In this document: positions 1 to 7,975 of the stretch, piece by piece | Layout of the letters: every line of letters begins with the position of its first letter | Numbering within the stretch: position 1 is the stretch's first letter | Assembly: GCA_045863555.1 (NCBI GenBank) | Contig: BTUU01000004.1 | Span: 1-64,000 of the forward strand | Length of the DNA stretch: 64,000 nt | Source of the DNA: JACRLV01 sp045863555 | GTDB taxonomy: Bacteria > Planctomycetota > Phycisphaerae > UBA1845 > Fen-1342 | Direction: 5' to 3' | Made by a program: the position numbers and the translations under genes | Notes under the pieces: model-generated | What the model saw: only the letters and a program-made list of their open reading frames with translations | The model's database searches: none | Told to the model about the DNA's origin: nothing

Positions 1-92
1 GAGAAAGACGCCGCCTGATCACGGAGCGATCAACGAAATTTGACAATATCTCGACAGAAGCGACATTCCGATACCGCCGGTCGAGCACCGGC

Positions 93-425
93 GTGACCAT
101 CGACGCCAGCATCAACGCGAACTACAACCAGGCCCCGAAGGAGATTACATTGTCCAACGCCGACTGGATCGCGATTTTGACTGCTGTTGAGAACGCGCAG
201 AACGAGACGTTTCGCATCACAAACACCGGCGCGGCCGGAGAGCAGCCGACTCAATCGCTGAATCAACTGTTCACTGGCGCGGTGACTCCGCACGGATGGA
301 CGTGGAACGACTCTTGGGTGGCTTACGTTGCCGCGATCTTGGAGCACGAAGGTAGCTTGGACCTGTTTCACGGTGCACTCGGGCAGGGGCAAAGCGCGGT
401 TATTGCGTTGTCACGTGACATCTGA
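93..425 (+). CDS. Small or left-truncated ORF of unknown function
   Basis: I do not recognise this protein. From a GTG at 93 it gives 110 residues with no signal peptide, membrane segment or known motif; the middle holds a plausible helix (NADWIAILTAVENAQ). The same frame has no stop from the first bases of the window, so this may be the 3' end of a longer gene cut by the left edge, and the GTG may be internal. No clear Shine-Dalgarno precedes 93. It lies just upstream of a restriction-modification pair on the same strand as the nuclease, so it could be accessory DNA, but nothing ties it to that system. Confidence 0.35.
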   Translation: MTIDASINANYNQAPKEITLSNADWIAILTAVENAQNETFRITNTGAAGEQPTQSLNQLFTGAVTPHGWTWNDSWVAYVAAILEHEGSLDLFHGALGQGQSAVIALSRDI

Positions 426-560
426 CCCTGAACCGCTGCCGCAGATTTCGGGGCTGGAGCCCCCGACAATCCTGCCCGGTCCGCTTGAAGCGTGCACCAC
501 GCCGCGCGGCGGTCTCTGCCCGTTCGGATACACTCCCCGCTCACCATCTGGGAGTGCCCG

Positions 561-1379
561 ATGCCCGAAGGATACGACTCGCACGCCGACTATATGGGAT
601 GGGTGAAAGCCGACTCGGACGCGCGAGCAATCGAGGTGCGGGCGACGCTCGTGCGCGCGTTCGCGAAGTTCGTCGAGGTTCGCGAGATCGAGATTATCAA
701 CTTCTCTGCCATGACCGCGCTGGACCTGGCCGCGGCGATTCGGGCCGAACCGAGCATCCTCAAGCCGCTGATGGCGTGCTGCAACGTCGCGGGCCGCGCG
801 GTTGAGCGCGACTTGGACATCCGGGGGCTCGATACATACGTGCCGCGCCTCGGCGAGACGCAGGCGGCCGCGATCGCAGGCTATCTGAAGCCCTTCCTGC
901 CGGCGGAACTGGCCGTGCCCGCGCTGAGCGAACTAGACCGGTTTTTCTTCGTCGACAAGGAGATTCGGGCCAGGAAGGGCCGATGGGAGCGGACGATCGT
1001 GGAATCGCTCAACAAGCAGTCGCGGTACACGTTCAAGAAGCGGAGATTTCAAGCCGGCGAGGAGTCGTTCGAGATCGACGCGGCCGCGCCCGAATCAGGA
1101 CCGATTGAAGTCGCCATTGACGTGAAGCGAATCGAGGCCCGGCGCGACATCCACAAGCGCGCCGACGAGATCATCAACAAGGCGACCAAGTTCAAGGGGA
1201 AGCACCCGAAGTCGCTCTTCGCCGCGGTGGTCTACTACCCCTTTACGTCTGAGCATGTAAACGTGCAGAGCCGCCTGGAGTCGCAGTACATCGATACGGT
1301 CAGCTTTGCCTCCCAGGGCGCGGAACAGATCGAAGTCGCGATCGGCCTGCTGGTAGATCGGCTGAAGATTCGGAAATAA
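561..1379 (+). CDS. Putative type II restriction endonuclease (PD-(D/E)XK type)
   Basis: A 272-residue protein, probably the nuclease of a type II restriction-modification system. The ATG at 561 is preceded by GGAG at 551-554, six bases upstream, so I prefer it to an in-frame start further left. Residues 171-189 carry EID, a short spacer, then IEVAIDVK, which fits the D...(D/E)-x-K core of PD-(D/E)XK nucleases (D173, D187, K189); a charged helix follows (RIEARRDIHKRADEI). No transmembrane segment is seen. It converges on a DNA methyltransferase whose stop lies 24 bases beyond its own stop, the classical layout of restriction-modification pairs. The nuclease call rests on this motif and neighbour; I cannot assign a recognition site. 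The alternative is an unrelated DNA-binding protein. Confidence 0.6.
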   Translation: MPEGYDSHADYMGWVKADSDARAIEVRATLVRAFAKFVEVREIEIINFSAMTALDLAAAIRAEPSILKPLMACCNVAGRAVERDLDIRGLDTYVPRLGETQAAAIAGYLKPFLPAELAVPALSELDRFFFVDKEIRARKGRWERTIVESLNKQSRYTFKKRRFQAGEESFEIDAAAPESGPIEVAIDVKRIEARRDIHKRADEIINKATKFKGKHPKSLFAAVVYYPFTSEHVNVQSRLESQYIDTVSFASQGAEQIEVAIGLLVDRLKIRK

Positions 1380-1402
1380 TCAGCCGAAAGCGCGCGTGCT
1401 CG

Positions 1403-2332
1403 TCACGAGCGACGGAGCACGAGCGACGGAGAATCGCCGAACATGCGCCCCTGTTGCAGTTCCTTTTGAATCCGCTTTTGCGCCTTCGCGAAGTAATCGG
1501 GGTCCAGCTCGTTTGCGATGCTATTCCGGTCGCACGCGAGAGCAGCAATCGTCGTGGTCGCCGTCCCTGCGAACGGGTCGAGCACTGTGTCGCCCGTGAA
1601 CGAGAACATGCGGACTAGACGAAAGGCGAATTCAACGGGGTACGGTGCAGGATGATCCTTCGTGGATGCGCCGGTCAGATCGGCCCAGATGGGCCGGAAC
1701 CACTTGGCTTGTTCATCCTTTGTAAGCCGGGACGTGGCCCGCTGGTCTTCGGTGGGGTTGCGGTATCCCCCATGCTTACGGAGCATCAGGATGTACTCGA
1801 CGTCGTTTTTTACGATCGCGTTTGGTTCGTAGGGCTTGCCGAGAAACCCGCCGCCGTTGCCGCTGGCCTCGAACTGGGCGTTGGCAATCTTGTTCCAGAG
1901 GATCGGCGTCAGGTAATCGAACCCGATGCGGCGGCAACGGACGGAGATATCGGCGTGAAGCGGCAGAACGAGGTGGCGTCCGCCGTTGGCGCGGCGAGCG
2001 ACGCAGACATCGCCGACGTTACACACTAGGCGACCACCGGGCACGAGCACGCGGTAGCAGTGCCGCCAGACTTCATCTAGCGCGTCGTGGAACGCTTCGT
2101 AGTCGTCCATCTCGCCGAGTTGGCCCGGGTGCTTGTTGTACTCCTTGAGGTTGAAATACGGAGGCGACGTAACCACGAGGTGCACCGATTCATCGGGAAT
2201 CCAGCCGAGCTGGCGGGCATCGCCGAGATTCAGCGTATGCGTGGTGGGCGCGCCCTCGTAACGGCGCGCCTCGGGGATGCGCGTCGCTTCTTCGCGCGTG
2301 CGTTTTTTTTCGCTCAGCGTGGTGACGTCCAT
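1403..2332 (-). CDS. Type II DNA methyltransferase (N4-cytosine or N6-adenine, beta-type motif order)
   Basis: A SAM-dependent DNA methyltransferase of 309 residues that would modify the recognition site of the neighbouring nuclease. The catalytic motif IV is TSPPYF (residues 55-60) near the N-terminus, and the SAM-binding motif I is DPFAGTATT (from about residue 252) near the C-terminus: the permuted, beta-class order. An SPPY motif is more usual in N4-cytosine enzymes, though some N6-adenine enzymes have it. The frame is open to 2521, but the ATG at 2332 has GGAGG ten bases upstream, so the longer N-terminus (low-complexity and charged) is probably not translated. The gene converges with the predicted nuclease. 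The last codons are made of a 14-bp tandem duplication. Confidence 0.9.
   Translation of the reverse strand: MDVTTLSEKKRTREEATRIPEARRYEGAPTTHTLNLGDARQLGWIPDESVHLVVTSPPYFNLKEYNKHPGQLGEMDDYEAFHDALDEVWRHCYRVLVPGGRLVCNVGDVCVARRANGGRHLVLPLHADISVRCRRIGFDYLTPILWNKIANAQFEASGNGGGFLGKPYEPNAIVKNDVEYILMLRKHGGYRNPTEDQRATSRLTKDEQAKWFRPIWADLTGASTKDHPAPYPVEFAFRLVRMFSFTGDTVLDPFAGTATTTIAALACDRNSIANELDPDYFAKAQKRIQKELQQGRMFGDSPSLVLRRS
1404..1431. repeat. Perfect 14-bp tandem duplication at the 3' end of the methyltransferase gene
   Basis: CACGAGCGACGGAG occurs twice in direct succession (1404-1417 and 1418-1431), covering the methyltransferase stop codon and its last codons (LVLRRS). The overlapping GCTCG-TCA-CGAGC arm at 1397-1409 can form a short hairpin in the 24-base gap between the convergent genes, where a shared terminator would be expected. 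No T-tract follows. Confidence 0.6.
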
Positions 2333-2890
2333 AGGCGCCTGTCCTCCGGCGACGGGGACCATTATATTCGGGTTCTGTTTGGTGTGTAAAGGCGACTTCG
2401 ACCCCACTTTTCCGGCCCGGGTCGGCGGGTTCGTTCTCGGTTTCGAGATCGTATCGGTGTTGGCATCGTGCATTTGGAAACATTCTACCGCCCGTGGGAC
2501 ATCGCGCCAGAATCCGCTCATGGCCGCTCAAACCCGCCAAACGCCTTCACTCCGGCCCCGAACACCCCACGACCCATGCTGGCCATCGAATAATACCGGC
2601 GGATGAACACGCACCGCCTCTGCATCGTCACCCGCTCTGGCCCGAGGGCGCGGGCCTCGGCCGCCTCCGGCGAGCCACGCTTCACCGGCGGACGCGACCC
2701 TTGGCGTAAGTTCCGATAACAGGGTGTCAGGCCCACGCGCGCAGAAAAAAACACTTGATCACCTTGCGGCAGAACGCTGGAAAACGGGGTTTCAGCCGGC
2801 CGGGGCTATCAGTGAACCGGCATTCATGAAAAGCTTGACACCCTGCTTCCGGGCGACGATGTCGATCCGGCAGCCGCCTGAACCCTCTCC
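2333..2890. other. Non-coding stretch between the methyltransferase and argS
   Basis: I see no convincing gene in these 558 bases. The short ORFs present on both strands are Arg/Pro/Ala-rich readings of high-G+C DNA. The 5' part (2333-2521) is an open N-terminal extension of the methyltransferase frame that lacks a good ribosome site. The right part holds an inverted-repeat element (2720-2845) that I list separately. Confidence 0.6.
2720..2845. repeat. 126-bp element bounded by 10-bp perfect inverted repeats
   Basis: CAGGGTGTCA at 2720-2729 is matched by TGACACCCTG at 2836-2845. The interior contains a block (about 2735-2790) with AGAAAAA, TGATCACCTT and GCTGGAAA in that order, which resembles the complement of 40530-40590 in the intergenic region before the MmeI-like gene. 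It contains no ORF. It could be a degenerate miniature mobile element or a structured 3' region of argS; the sequence cannot decide. Confidence 0.4.
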
Positions 2891-5143
2891 CTACATCCGC
2901 TCCACCACCTCGATCCCCAGCAGCCGGAGGCCTAGGCGGAGGGCTCGGCCGGCGAGTTCGCAGAGGCGGAGGCGGCTGGCGCGGGTTGGGGCGTCGGGGG
3001 CGTCGAGGACCGGGCAGGCTTCGTAGAAGCGGTTGAGGTCGCCGGCGAGGTCGTAGAGGTAGGTGCACAGGACGTGGGGCATCAGGTCCTGGGCGACGGC
3101 GTCGATGACTTCGTGCAGGCGGGCCAGGCGGAGGGCGAGGGCTCGCTCGGCCGGGTGGGTGATTGCGACGGAGCGGGCAGGGACGCCCGGGCCACCCTCA
3201 TAACTGCTCACGGCGCCCGAGCTGTCGCTCGGGGGTTCCTCGCTTGCGCGTCGGGCTCGGATTGGGGGGGCGGCCTCCGCCTCACCCTCCTCGGAGCGGG
3301 CAGGAATGCCCGCTCCACAATGGGCCTCGCCCTGTTCGGAGCGGGCAGGGATGCCCGCTCCACCCGCTTTGCGGTGGATGGAGCGGACGCGGGTGTAGGC
3401 GTAGAGCATGTAGGGGGCGGTGTTGCCCTGCATGGCCAGGATCGTGTCCCAGTCGAAGACGTAGTCGGCGTTGCGGTCGCGGGCGAGGTCGAAGTACTTG
3501 ACCGCGCCGATGCCGACGCGGCGGGCGATGGTCTGCTTTTCGGCGTCGCTGAACGTCGCCCGGTATTCGTCGGGCTCGGCCGCGAGCTTCTTTTCGAGGA
3601 ACGCGGCCGCGCGGGCCTCGGCTTCGTCGAGGAGCTCGCGGAGCTTGACCGCCCCACCGCTGCGGGTCCGCAGGAGCTTGCCGTCTTCGCCGAGGACCTG
3701 GCCGAAGCTGACGTGCTCCAGCGAGACGCCGTCGCGGAGCCAGCCGGCGAGGCGGGCGGTGGCGAAGACCATCTCCAGGTGGAGCTTGGTCGGTGCGCCG
3801 ACGACATAGAGGACGCGGGTCGCGTGGAGTTCGTCGACGCGGAAGCGGATGCCGGCGAGGTCGGTGGAGGCGTAGAGGAACGCGCCGTCGCTCTTCTGGA
3901 TGATCAGGGGGAGCGGGGCGTCTTCGGCGCCCTTGAACATCGGGGCGCCGTCGGCGGTGTAGAGGAAGACGCAGATTGCGCCGCTGTCTTCGCGGACTTC
4001 GGCCCAAGGGGTGGCGCGGGCAGGAATGCCCGCTCCACCCTCAGGTTCACGGGCGGGGACGCCCGCACCACTATCCTCGGCGCGGGCAGGGATGCCCGCT
4101 CCACCCTCAGAGATGCCTGCGCCACCGACAAGATCGACCGCCCCACCGTCGCGAACGAGGACGTTCGCACTACGCTCGCGGGCGGGGACGCCCTCGCCAC
4201 CGTCGCGCGGGGGGAACGTCTCTTTCAGGAGCGCGACTGTGGGGGCGAGGCGGTCGTTGTAGAAACTTTCGCCGCGGATGTCGGCGTCGGTCAGCAGGAC
4301 GCCGAGGCGGGCGTAGATGTCGCGGAAGGCGGCCGCGCTGGCTTCGCAGACGCGTCGCCAGACTTCGCGGGCGGCGGGGTCGCCGGACTGGAGTCGGCCG
4401 ACGGCGAGGCGGGCGGCGTCGGCGTAGGCGGGGTCCTGCTTGAAGCGGGCGTTGGCGGTGCGGTAGTCGTCTTCGATCGCCGAGAGGACGGCGTCGTGGT
4501 CGGCGCCCTGCGGGAACGGGGCCGTCGAGTAATGCTGGATGAGCATGCCGAACTGCGTGCCCCAGTCGCCGACGTGGTTCTGGCGGATGACGGTGTGGCC
4601 GTCAAAGGCGAGAACGCGGACAAGGGCGTCGCCGATGATCGTGCTGCGGAGGTGGCCGACGTGCATCTGCTTGGCGATGTTGGGCGAGGAGTAGTCGACG
4701 ACGACGGTCTGGGGCGCCCGAACGGGGGCGATGCCAAAGCGGTCGTCGGTTGCGGCGTTTGCGCGGTCGGGGGGTTCGGAGGCGATGGCGTTCATGCGGC
4801 CGGCGAGGAAGGCGTCGCGAAGGCGGATGTTGATGAAGCCGGGGCCGGCGATTTCCAGCGGCTCGGCGATGCCGTCGAGAAGCGGCGCGGCGGCGGCGAC
4901 GATCTTCTCGGCGACCTGGCGGGGATTGCCCTTGAGTGTCTTGGCGAGGGCCATGGCCGCGTTGCACTGGTAGTCGCCGAATTTTGGGTCGGCGGAGATG
5001 CGGACGGCCGCGGCGGCGGGCTCGACGGGGCTGCCGGAGACGGTCGAGATCGCCTGGGCAAACCGGGCGCGGAGGAGGCCGAGGAGGCTCTCCGCAGACA
5101 GCGCATCAGAAACAGGTACGTTGGAAACGGGTTCGTTCGACAT
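2891..5143 (-). CDS. argS: Arginyl-tRNA synthetase with two repeat-derived insertions
   Basis: Charges tRNA(Arg) with arginine in the cytoplasm. The N-terminal Arg-tRNA-synthetase domain is followed by the class I signature HVGH (about residue 160, in AKQMHVGHLRSTIIGDAL), the KMSKS-region equivalent GEDGKLLRTRSGG, a DALR-type anticodon-binding domain, and the characteristic end GIEVVERM. At 750 residues it is far longer than the usual 550-600. The excess lies in two low-complexity insertions, about residues 313-376 in the catalytic domain and 593-657 near the anticodon-binding domain, built of repeated GAGIPAR-type peptides encoded by palindromic DNA repeats (3170-3363 and 4013-4202). Both keep the frame and the flanking motifs are intact, so the enzyme is probably functional. 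No strong Shine-Dalgarno is seen before the ATG. The gene is the promoter-distal member of a minus-strand housekeeping run. Confidence 0.96.
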   Translation of the reverse strand: MSNEPVSNVPVSDALSAESLLGLLRARFAQAISTVSGSPVEPAAAAVRISADPKFGDYQCNAAMALAKTLKGNPRQVAEKIVAAAAPLLDGIAEPLEIAGPGFINIRLRDAFLAGRMNAIASEPPDRANAATDDRFGIAPVRAPQTVVVDYSSPNIAKQMHVGHLRSTIIGDALVRVLAFDGHTVIRQNHVGDWGTQFGMLIQHYSTAPFPQGADHDAVLSAIEDDYRTANARFKQDPAYADAARLAVGRLQSGDPAAREVWRRVCEASAAAFRDIYARLGVLLTDADIRGESFYNDRLAPTVALLKETFPPRDGGEGVPARERSANVLVRDGGAVDLVGGAGISEGGAGIPARAEDSGAGVPAREPEGGAGIPARATPWAEVREDSGAICVFLYTADGAPMFKGAEDAPLPLIIQKSDGAFLYASTDLAGIRFRVDELHATRVLYVVGAPTKLHLEMVFATARLAGWLRDGVSLEHVSFGQVLGEDGKLLRTRSGGAVKLRELLDEAEARAAAFLEKKLAAEPDEYRATFSDAEKQTIARRVGIGAVKYFDLARDRNADYVFDWDTILAMQGNTAPYMLYAYTRVRSIHRKAGGAGIPARSEQGEAHCGAGIPARSEEGEAEAAPPIRARRASEEPPSDSSGAVSSYEGGPGVPARSVAITHPAERALALRLARLHEVIDAVAQDLMPHVLCTYLYDLAGDLNRFYEACPVLDAPDAPTRASRLRLCELAGRALRLGLRLLGIEVVERM
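3170..3363. repeat. Palindromic repeat cluster 1 inside argS
   Basis: Three copies of a roughly 26-bp palindrome are visible: 3170-3195, 3293-3318 and 3338-3363. The core is GGAGCGGGCAGG followed by (A/G)A(T/C)GCCCGCTCCAC, so the GAGCGGGCA and TGCCCGCTC arms pair around a two- to three-base loop. On the argS strand they read as GAGIPAR or GPGVPAR peptides. The DNA between copies is also Glu/Ala/Arg-rich. The cluster interrupts the C-terminal anticodon-binding part of ArgS without shifting the frame. Confidence 0.85.
4013..4202. repeat. Palindromic repeat cluster 2 inside argS
   Basis: Clear copies lie at 4013-4038, about 4048-4071 and 4079-4104, with more diverged ones at about 4107-4125, 4148-4173 and 4174-4202. 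They share the architecture of cluster 1. The copy at 4148-4173 has different arms (GCGAACGAGG and ACGTTCGC) that still pair, so base pairing is kept while sequence drifts. The cluster sits in the catalytic domain just before the conserved REDSGAICVFL stretch and stays in frame. Confidence 0.8.
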
Positions 5144-5206
5144 GGCGGGAAACTACGATCCGGGCCGGGTTTTCGCAACCTCGAGCGGCACGCGGCAGAA
5201 GGGCTC

Positions 5207-5974
5207 TCAGCGCGGCTTGTTGACCCAGCCGAATTCCGTCGCGTTCGAGCCCCAGACGGTGAAGACCCGGTTCTTCGCGTAGAGCTTCAGATGCCGCGCG
5301 GTCAGGTCGCGCGGTTCTTCGCGGTCGGCGTTCGGGCCTTTCGGCGTCGTCCGCAGGCGGAGCGCCGAGCCGTCGAGGTATCCGAGGTTCGCGCCGCCGC
5401 TATGGCGGTCGGTGACCTGGTCGAGGTTGGCCCAGGAGCCGTCATCGACCCCGGCGTTGTACCAGAACTCGTCTTCCTCCATCAGCAGCGGCAGCGTCTG
5501 AAAATATCGCTCCGTCGCGAGCGTCCGCATCGGATCCTCCGGGTAGCTCATCCTCCACGGCAGCTCCAGCTTCGCGCCCGCGAGGCGGATGATCACGCTG
5601 TAGTCGAAAAGCGTATTTGCTTGCCGCTGCTCCGTGGGGCATTCCAGTATCTTGTCCACTTCCGCGACGAACGGCCTCAGCACCGACGACATGATCGGGT
5701 GGCCGTAGTACGCGGGGTTCGCCTGGTAGCGGGCGTTGACGCGGCCGGCCCAATCGAGATTCAGCGGGCCTTGCCAGTATGTGCCGGGGATCACGCGGTT
5801 CTCGGTGGCATACTGGCTGAACGCTGAGGTGAGCTGTTTCAGGTTGGAGAGGCACTTCGTCGCGCGGGTCTGCTCGCGAGCCTTGTTGAGCGAGGGGATG
5901 AGAATCGAGATCAGCAGGCTGATGATTGCGATGACAACCAGCAATTCGATCAGCGTAAAGCCTCTGCGTTGCAT
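5207..5974 (-). CDS. Prepilin-type N-terminal methylation domain protein (H-X9-DG type pseudopilin)
   Basis: A 255-residue type II/IV pseudopilin-like protein. Residues 1-30 are a class III leader and helix: MQRR, then G-FTLIELLVVIAII, with the prepilin peptidase cleaving at the Gly-Phe bond and Glu at position 5 of the mature protein. A C-terminal segment with RHSGGANLGYLDGS fits the H-x(9)-DG motif of the abundant planctomycete pseudopilin-like family. These proteins are thought to be exported and assembled or anchored by a type II secretion or pilus machine; individual roles are unknown. The ATG has AGAGGG about eight bases upstream. It starts 82 bases from the rsfS stop on the same strand, and argS begins 63 bases after its end. 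Confidence 0.93.
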   Translation of the reverse strand: MQRRGFTLIELLVVIAIISLLISILIPSLNKAREQTRATKCLSNLKQLTSAFSQYATENRVIPGTYWQGPLNLDWAGRVNARYQANPAYYGHPIMSSVLRPFVAEVDKILECPTEQRQANTLFDYSVIIRLAGAKLELPWRMSYPEDPMRTLATERYFQTLPLLMEEDEFWYNAGVDDGSWANLDQVTDRHSGGANLGYLDGSALRLRTTPKGPNADREEPRDLTARHLKLYAKNRVFTVWGSNATEFGWVNKPR

Positions 5975-6056
5975 CCCGCGACCCTCTGACGGCTTTTTCC
6001 GAATCGGATTCGACGTGTGGCGTCAGTATACCGTGGGGATGCGGCCGGACGCGAGA

Positions 6057-6491
6057 CTAATCTGCGTCGGCGGCGGTGTTTCGGGCGTTCGGAAGCACGT
6101 CCGGCCGCCAGGCGACGCGCGGGGCGTCGCCCCAGAGGCCGTCGAGGTCGTAGTAGTCGCGGTGGGCGGCGTCGAAGAGGTGGATCATGACGTCGACGTA
6201 GTCGGCCAGAATCCACGCGGACGCCTGGGAATCGGCCACGTTGAACGGCCGGCGGCCGGCTTTTCGGGCCATTGCCGAGATCTGGTCGAGGACGGAGTGC
6301 ATCTGGCGGTCGGAGGTACCGGTGCCGATGACGAAGAAGTCGGCGAGGCTGCTGATGCCGCGCATGTCGAGGACTTCGACGGCCTCGGTCTTGAGATCCG
6401 TCGCCAGTCGGGCGGCCGAGATGGCGAACGCCAGGGCGTCGTCGTCGGCCGGCCGGGATTCGGGTTTCACTTTCGTGTGCCTGGTTTCCAT
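6057..6491 (-). CDS. rsfS: Ribosomal silencing factor RsfS
   Basis: A 144-residue member of the RsfS (YbeB/Iojap) family, which binds ribosomal protein L14 and blocks subunit joining when nutrients are short. The family core is obvious: AVEVLDMRGISSLADFFVIGTG, then SDRQMHSVLDQI, and ASAWILADYVDVMIHLFD followed by YYDLDGLWGDAP. The length is slightly above the usual 105-130 because of an N-terminal charged extension and a short C-terminal tail. It lies between yceH and the pseudopilin gene on the same strand; there is no obvious ribosome-binding site before the ATG. Confidence 0.95.
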   Translation of the reverse strand: METRHTKVKPESRPADDDALAFAISAARLATDLKTEAVEVLDMRGISSLADFFVIGTGTSDRQMHSVLDQISAMARKAGRRPFNVADSQASAWILADYVDVMIHLFDAAHRDYYDLDGLWGDAPRVAWRPDVLPNARNTAADAD

Positions 6492-6545
6492 TGGAGCGGG
6501 ATTGTATCCGAACGCTGCGGGTGAGGGTTCCTGTGCGGGCGCCGC

Positions 6546-7244
6546 TTAGCGGCCCTCCAGACGGTCGAGCCGCCGTCGGAGCTCCGCGACGGCCTGGTGC
6601 AGCTCGGCGATTTCGGATTGGAGCCCTTCGAGCTGCTCCATCAGCAGCGAGGGCGATGCACCGCCGCCCGCGGTCGATGGTCCCCTTGGGCTCTCGCCGG
6701 GCGGCTCGGATGTCCGAGTTGTCTCGACGGCCGGGGCCTCGTCGGCCGGGTAGAGCTGGTGGGCGAACCGGACTGCGGACTGCCCGACGACGCGGGGCAT
6801 CGCGGCGACGAGCGGGGGCGACTGGCTCGACAGCCATTCGATGATGGCCGAGACCGCTTCGAGATTCTCGAACGCGTACATGCGCGAGGCGCGGGTGCGG
6901 AGTTCGCCGACCGTCTGGGGCCCGCGGAGGAGCAGTTCGGCCATGACGGCCTTCTGCGGCTTCGGCCAGCCAAGCTTTGCGTCGACATCGTGCTTGAAAC
7001 GGTCGACGCGGCTTCCCTGCGCGGGCAGGACCTTTGCCACGAGGCCGGCCTGGCGAAGCTGCTCCAGCGCGTGCCAGACCGCGTCTTCGTCGAGCTCCAT
7101 GACGGGGTCGCGGTTGTTCTTCTGGTTGCAGGCGGCGACGATCGCATTCAGCGTCATCGGGTAGTACTCGGGCTGCGCGAGCGATTTCTCCAACAGCACA
7201 CCGAGGACGCGGCGTTCGACGAGATTCAGTACGAGGTCCGACAC
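6546..7244 (-). CDS. YceH family protein (DUF480)
   Basis: A 232-residue member of the DUF480/YceH family, two tandem winged-helix domains of unknown cellular role. The diagnostic N-terminal segment is present (LVERRVLGVLLEKSLAQPEYYPMTLNAI, then ACNQKNNRDPVM), followed by the second domain with LLLRGPQTVGELRTRASRMYAF. The C-terminus adds a linker and a short coiled coil (AELHQAVAELRRRLDRLEGR). The start is GTG at 7244 with GGAGAG six bases upstream. It is 35 bases downstream of gmhA and probably co-transcribed with it and rsfS. A role in transcription is suggested only by the fold. Confidence 0.92.
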   Translation of the reverse strand: MSDLVLNLVERRVLGVLLEKSLAQPEYYPMTLNAIVAACNQKNNRDPVMELDEDAVWHALEQLRQAGLVAKVLPAQGSRVDRFKHDVDAKLGWPKPQKAVMAELLLRGPQTVGELRTRASRMYAFENLEAVSAIIEWLSSQSPPLVAAMPRVVGQSAVRFAHQLYPADEAPAVETTRTSEPPGESPRGPSTAGGGASPSLLMEQLEGLQSEIAELHQAVAELRRRLDRLEGR

Positions 7245-7279
7245 GGGCGCTCTCCGGGGCTCAGGCGGTCGAGGCCGCG

Positions 7280-7855
7280 TCAGGCGAAGGCCGCCTCGAT
7301 CTGCTCACACAGAAAATGGTACGCGAGGATGTGGCCTTCCTGAATCCGATCGCTCGACGCATGCGGGACCTTGAAGGCGTGATCGCACAGCGACGCGAGT
7401 TTTCCGCCGGTTTCGCCGGTGAATCCGACGACGATCGCCCCGCGCTCCCGGGCCAGGGCCGCCGCGGCCAGAATACTGGGCGAATTGCCGCTGGTGCTCA
7501 GGCACCAGAGCACGTCTCCGGGGCCGATCAGCCCCTCGACCTGCCGGGCGAAGACGCGGTCATATTCATAGTCATTCGCGACGGCCGTCATTGTCGAGGT
7601 ATCGGTGGTCAGGGCGATCGCGGGGAGCGGTCGCCGTTCGCGCTTGAACCGACCGAGGAGTTCGCCGGCGATGTGCTGGGCGTCGGCGGCGCTACCGCCG
7701 TTGCCGATGAGGTAGAGCCGCCGCCCCTGCCGAAACGCCCGGACGATCGCGGCCGCGATCGGTTCCAGCGCGCCGGCAGCGGAATCGAGGCCGTGCATGA
7801 CGCGCCGATGCTCTTCGAGGGTGTCGCGCCAGGTTTTTGCGGAAGAATTCGCCAT
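7280..7855 (-). CDS. gmhA: Phosphoheptose isomerase-like SIS domain protein
   Basis: A 191-residue SIS-domain protein of the GmhA family, which converts sedoheptulose 7-phosphate to glycero-manno-heptose 7-phosphate, the first step to the heptose of lipopolysaccharide core. Visible family features are the phosphosugar-binding segment YLIGNGGSAADAQHIAGELLGRF and the second SIS motif WCLSTSGNSPSILAAA, plus the terminal EGHILAYHFLCEQIE with the conserved His and Glu. Length is normal. It starts the minus-strand run gmhA-yceH-rsfS-pseudopilin, divergent from a secreted-protein gene at 7976 across a 120-base gap that must hold both promoters. A close relative (DiaA-like) is the main alternative. 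Confidence 0.9.
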   Translation of the reverse strand: MANSSAKTWRDTLEEHRRVMHGLDSAAGALEPIAAAIVRAFRQGRRLYLIGNGGSAADAQHIAGELLGRFKRERRPLPAIALTTDTSTMTAVANDYEYDRVFARQVEGLIGPGDVLWCLSTSGNSPSILAAAALARERGAIVVGFTGETGGKLASLCDHAFKVPHASSDRIQEGHILAYHFLCEQIEAAFA

Positions 7856-7975
7856 AACGGGGCATCATATCGGACGCAGAATCGCGCTGCGAATCTTGTC
7901 GCAGTGCAAACGTCTCTTGGGGTGGAGGTGGCGGCGGATGTAGAATCGAGAATGGCGATTCAAAGGGGAAAGACC

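Noticed and set aside
2717..2850. A full insertion sequence
   Set aside because: Inverted ends exist but there is no transposase and no target duplication that I can see; kept only as a possible miniature element.
3170..4202. A CRISPR array suggested by the regularly repeated palindromes in argS
   Set aside because: Copies are degenerate, intervals are irregular and partly coding for a conserved enzyme, and there are no cas genes.
3074..5827. A 917-codon open frame on the plus strand opposite argS and the pseudopilin gene
   Set aside because: It mirrors a certain gene on the other strand, has Gly/Ala/Val/Asp/Arg-biased composition without motifs, and arises from G+C-rich third positions.
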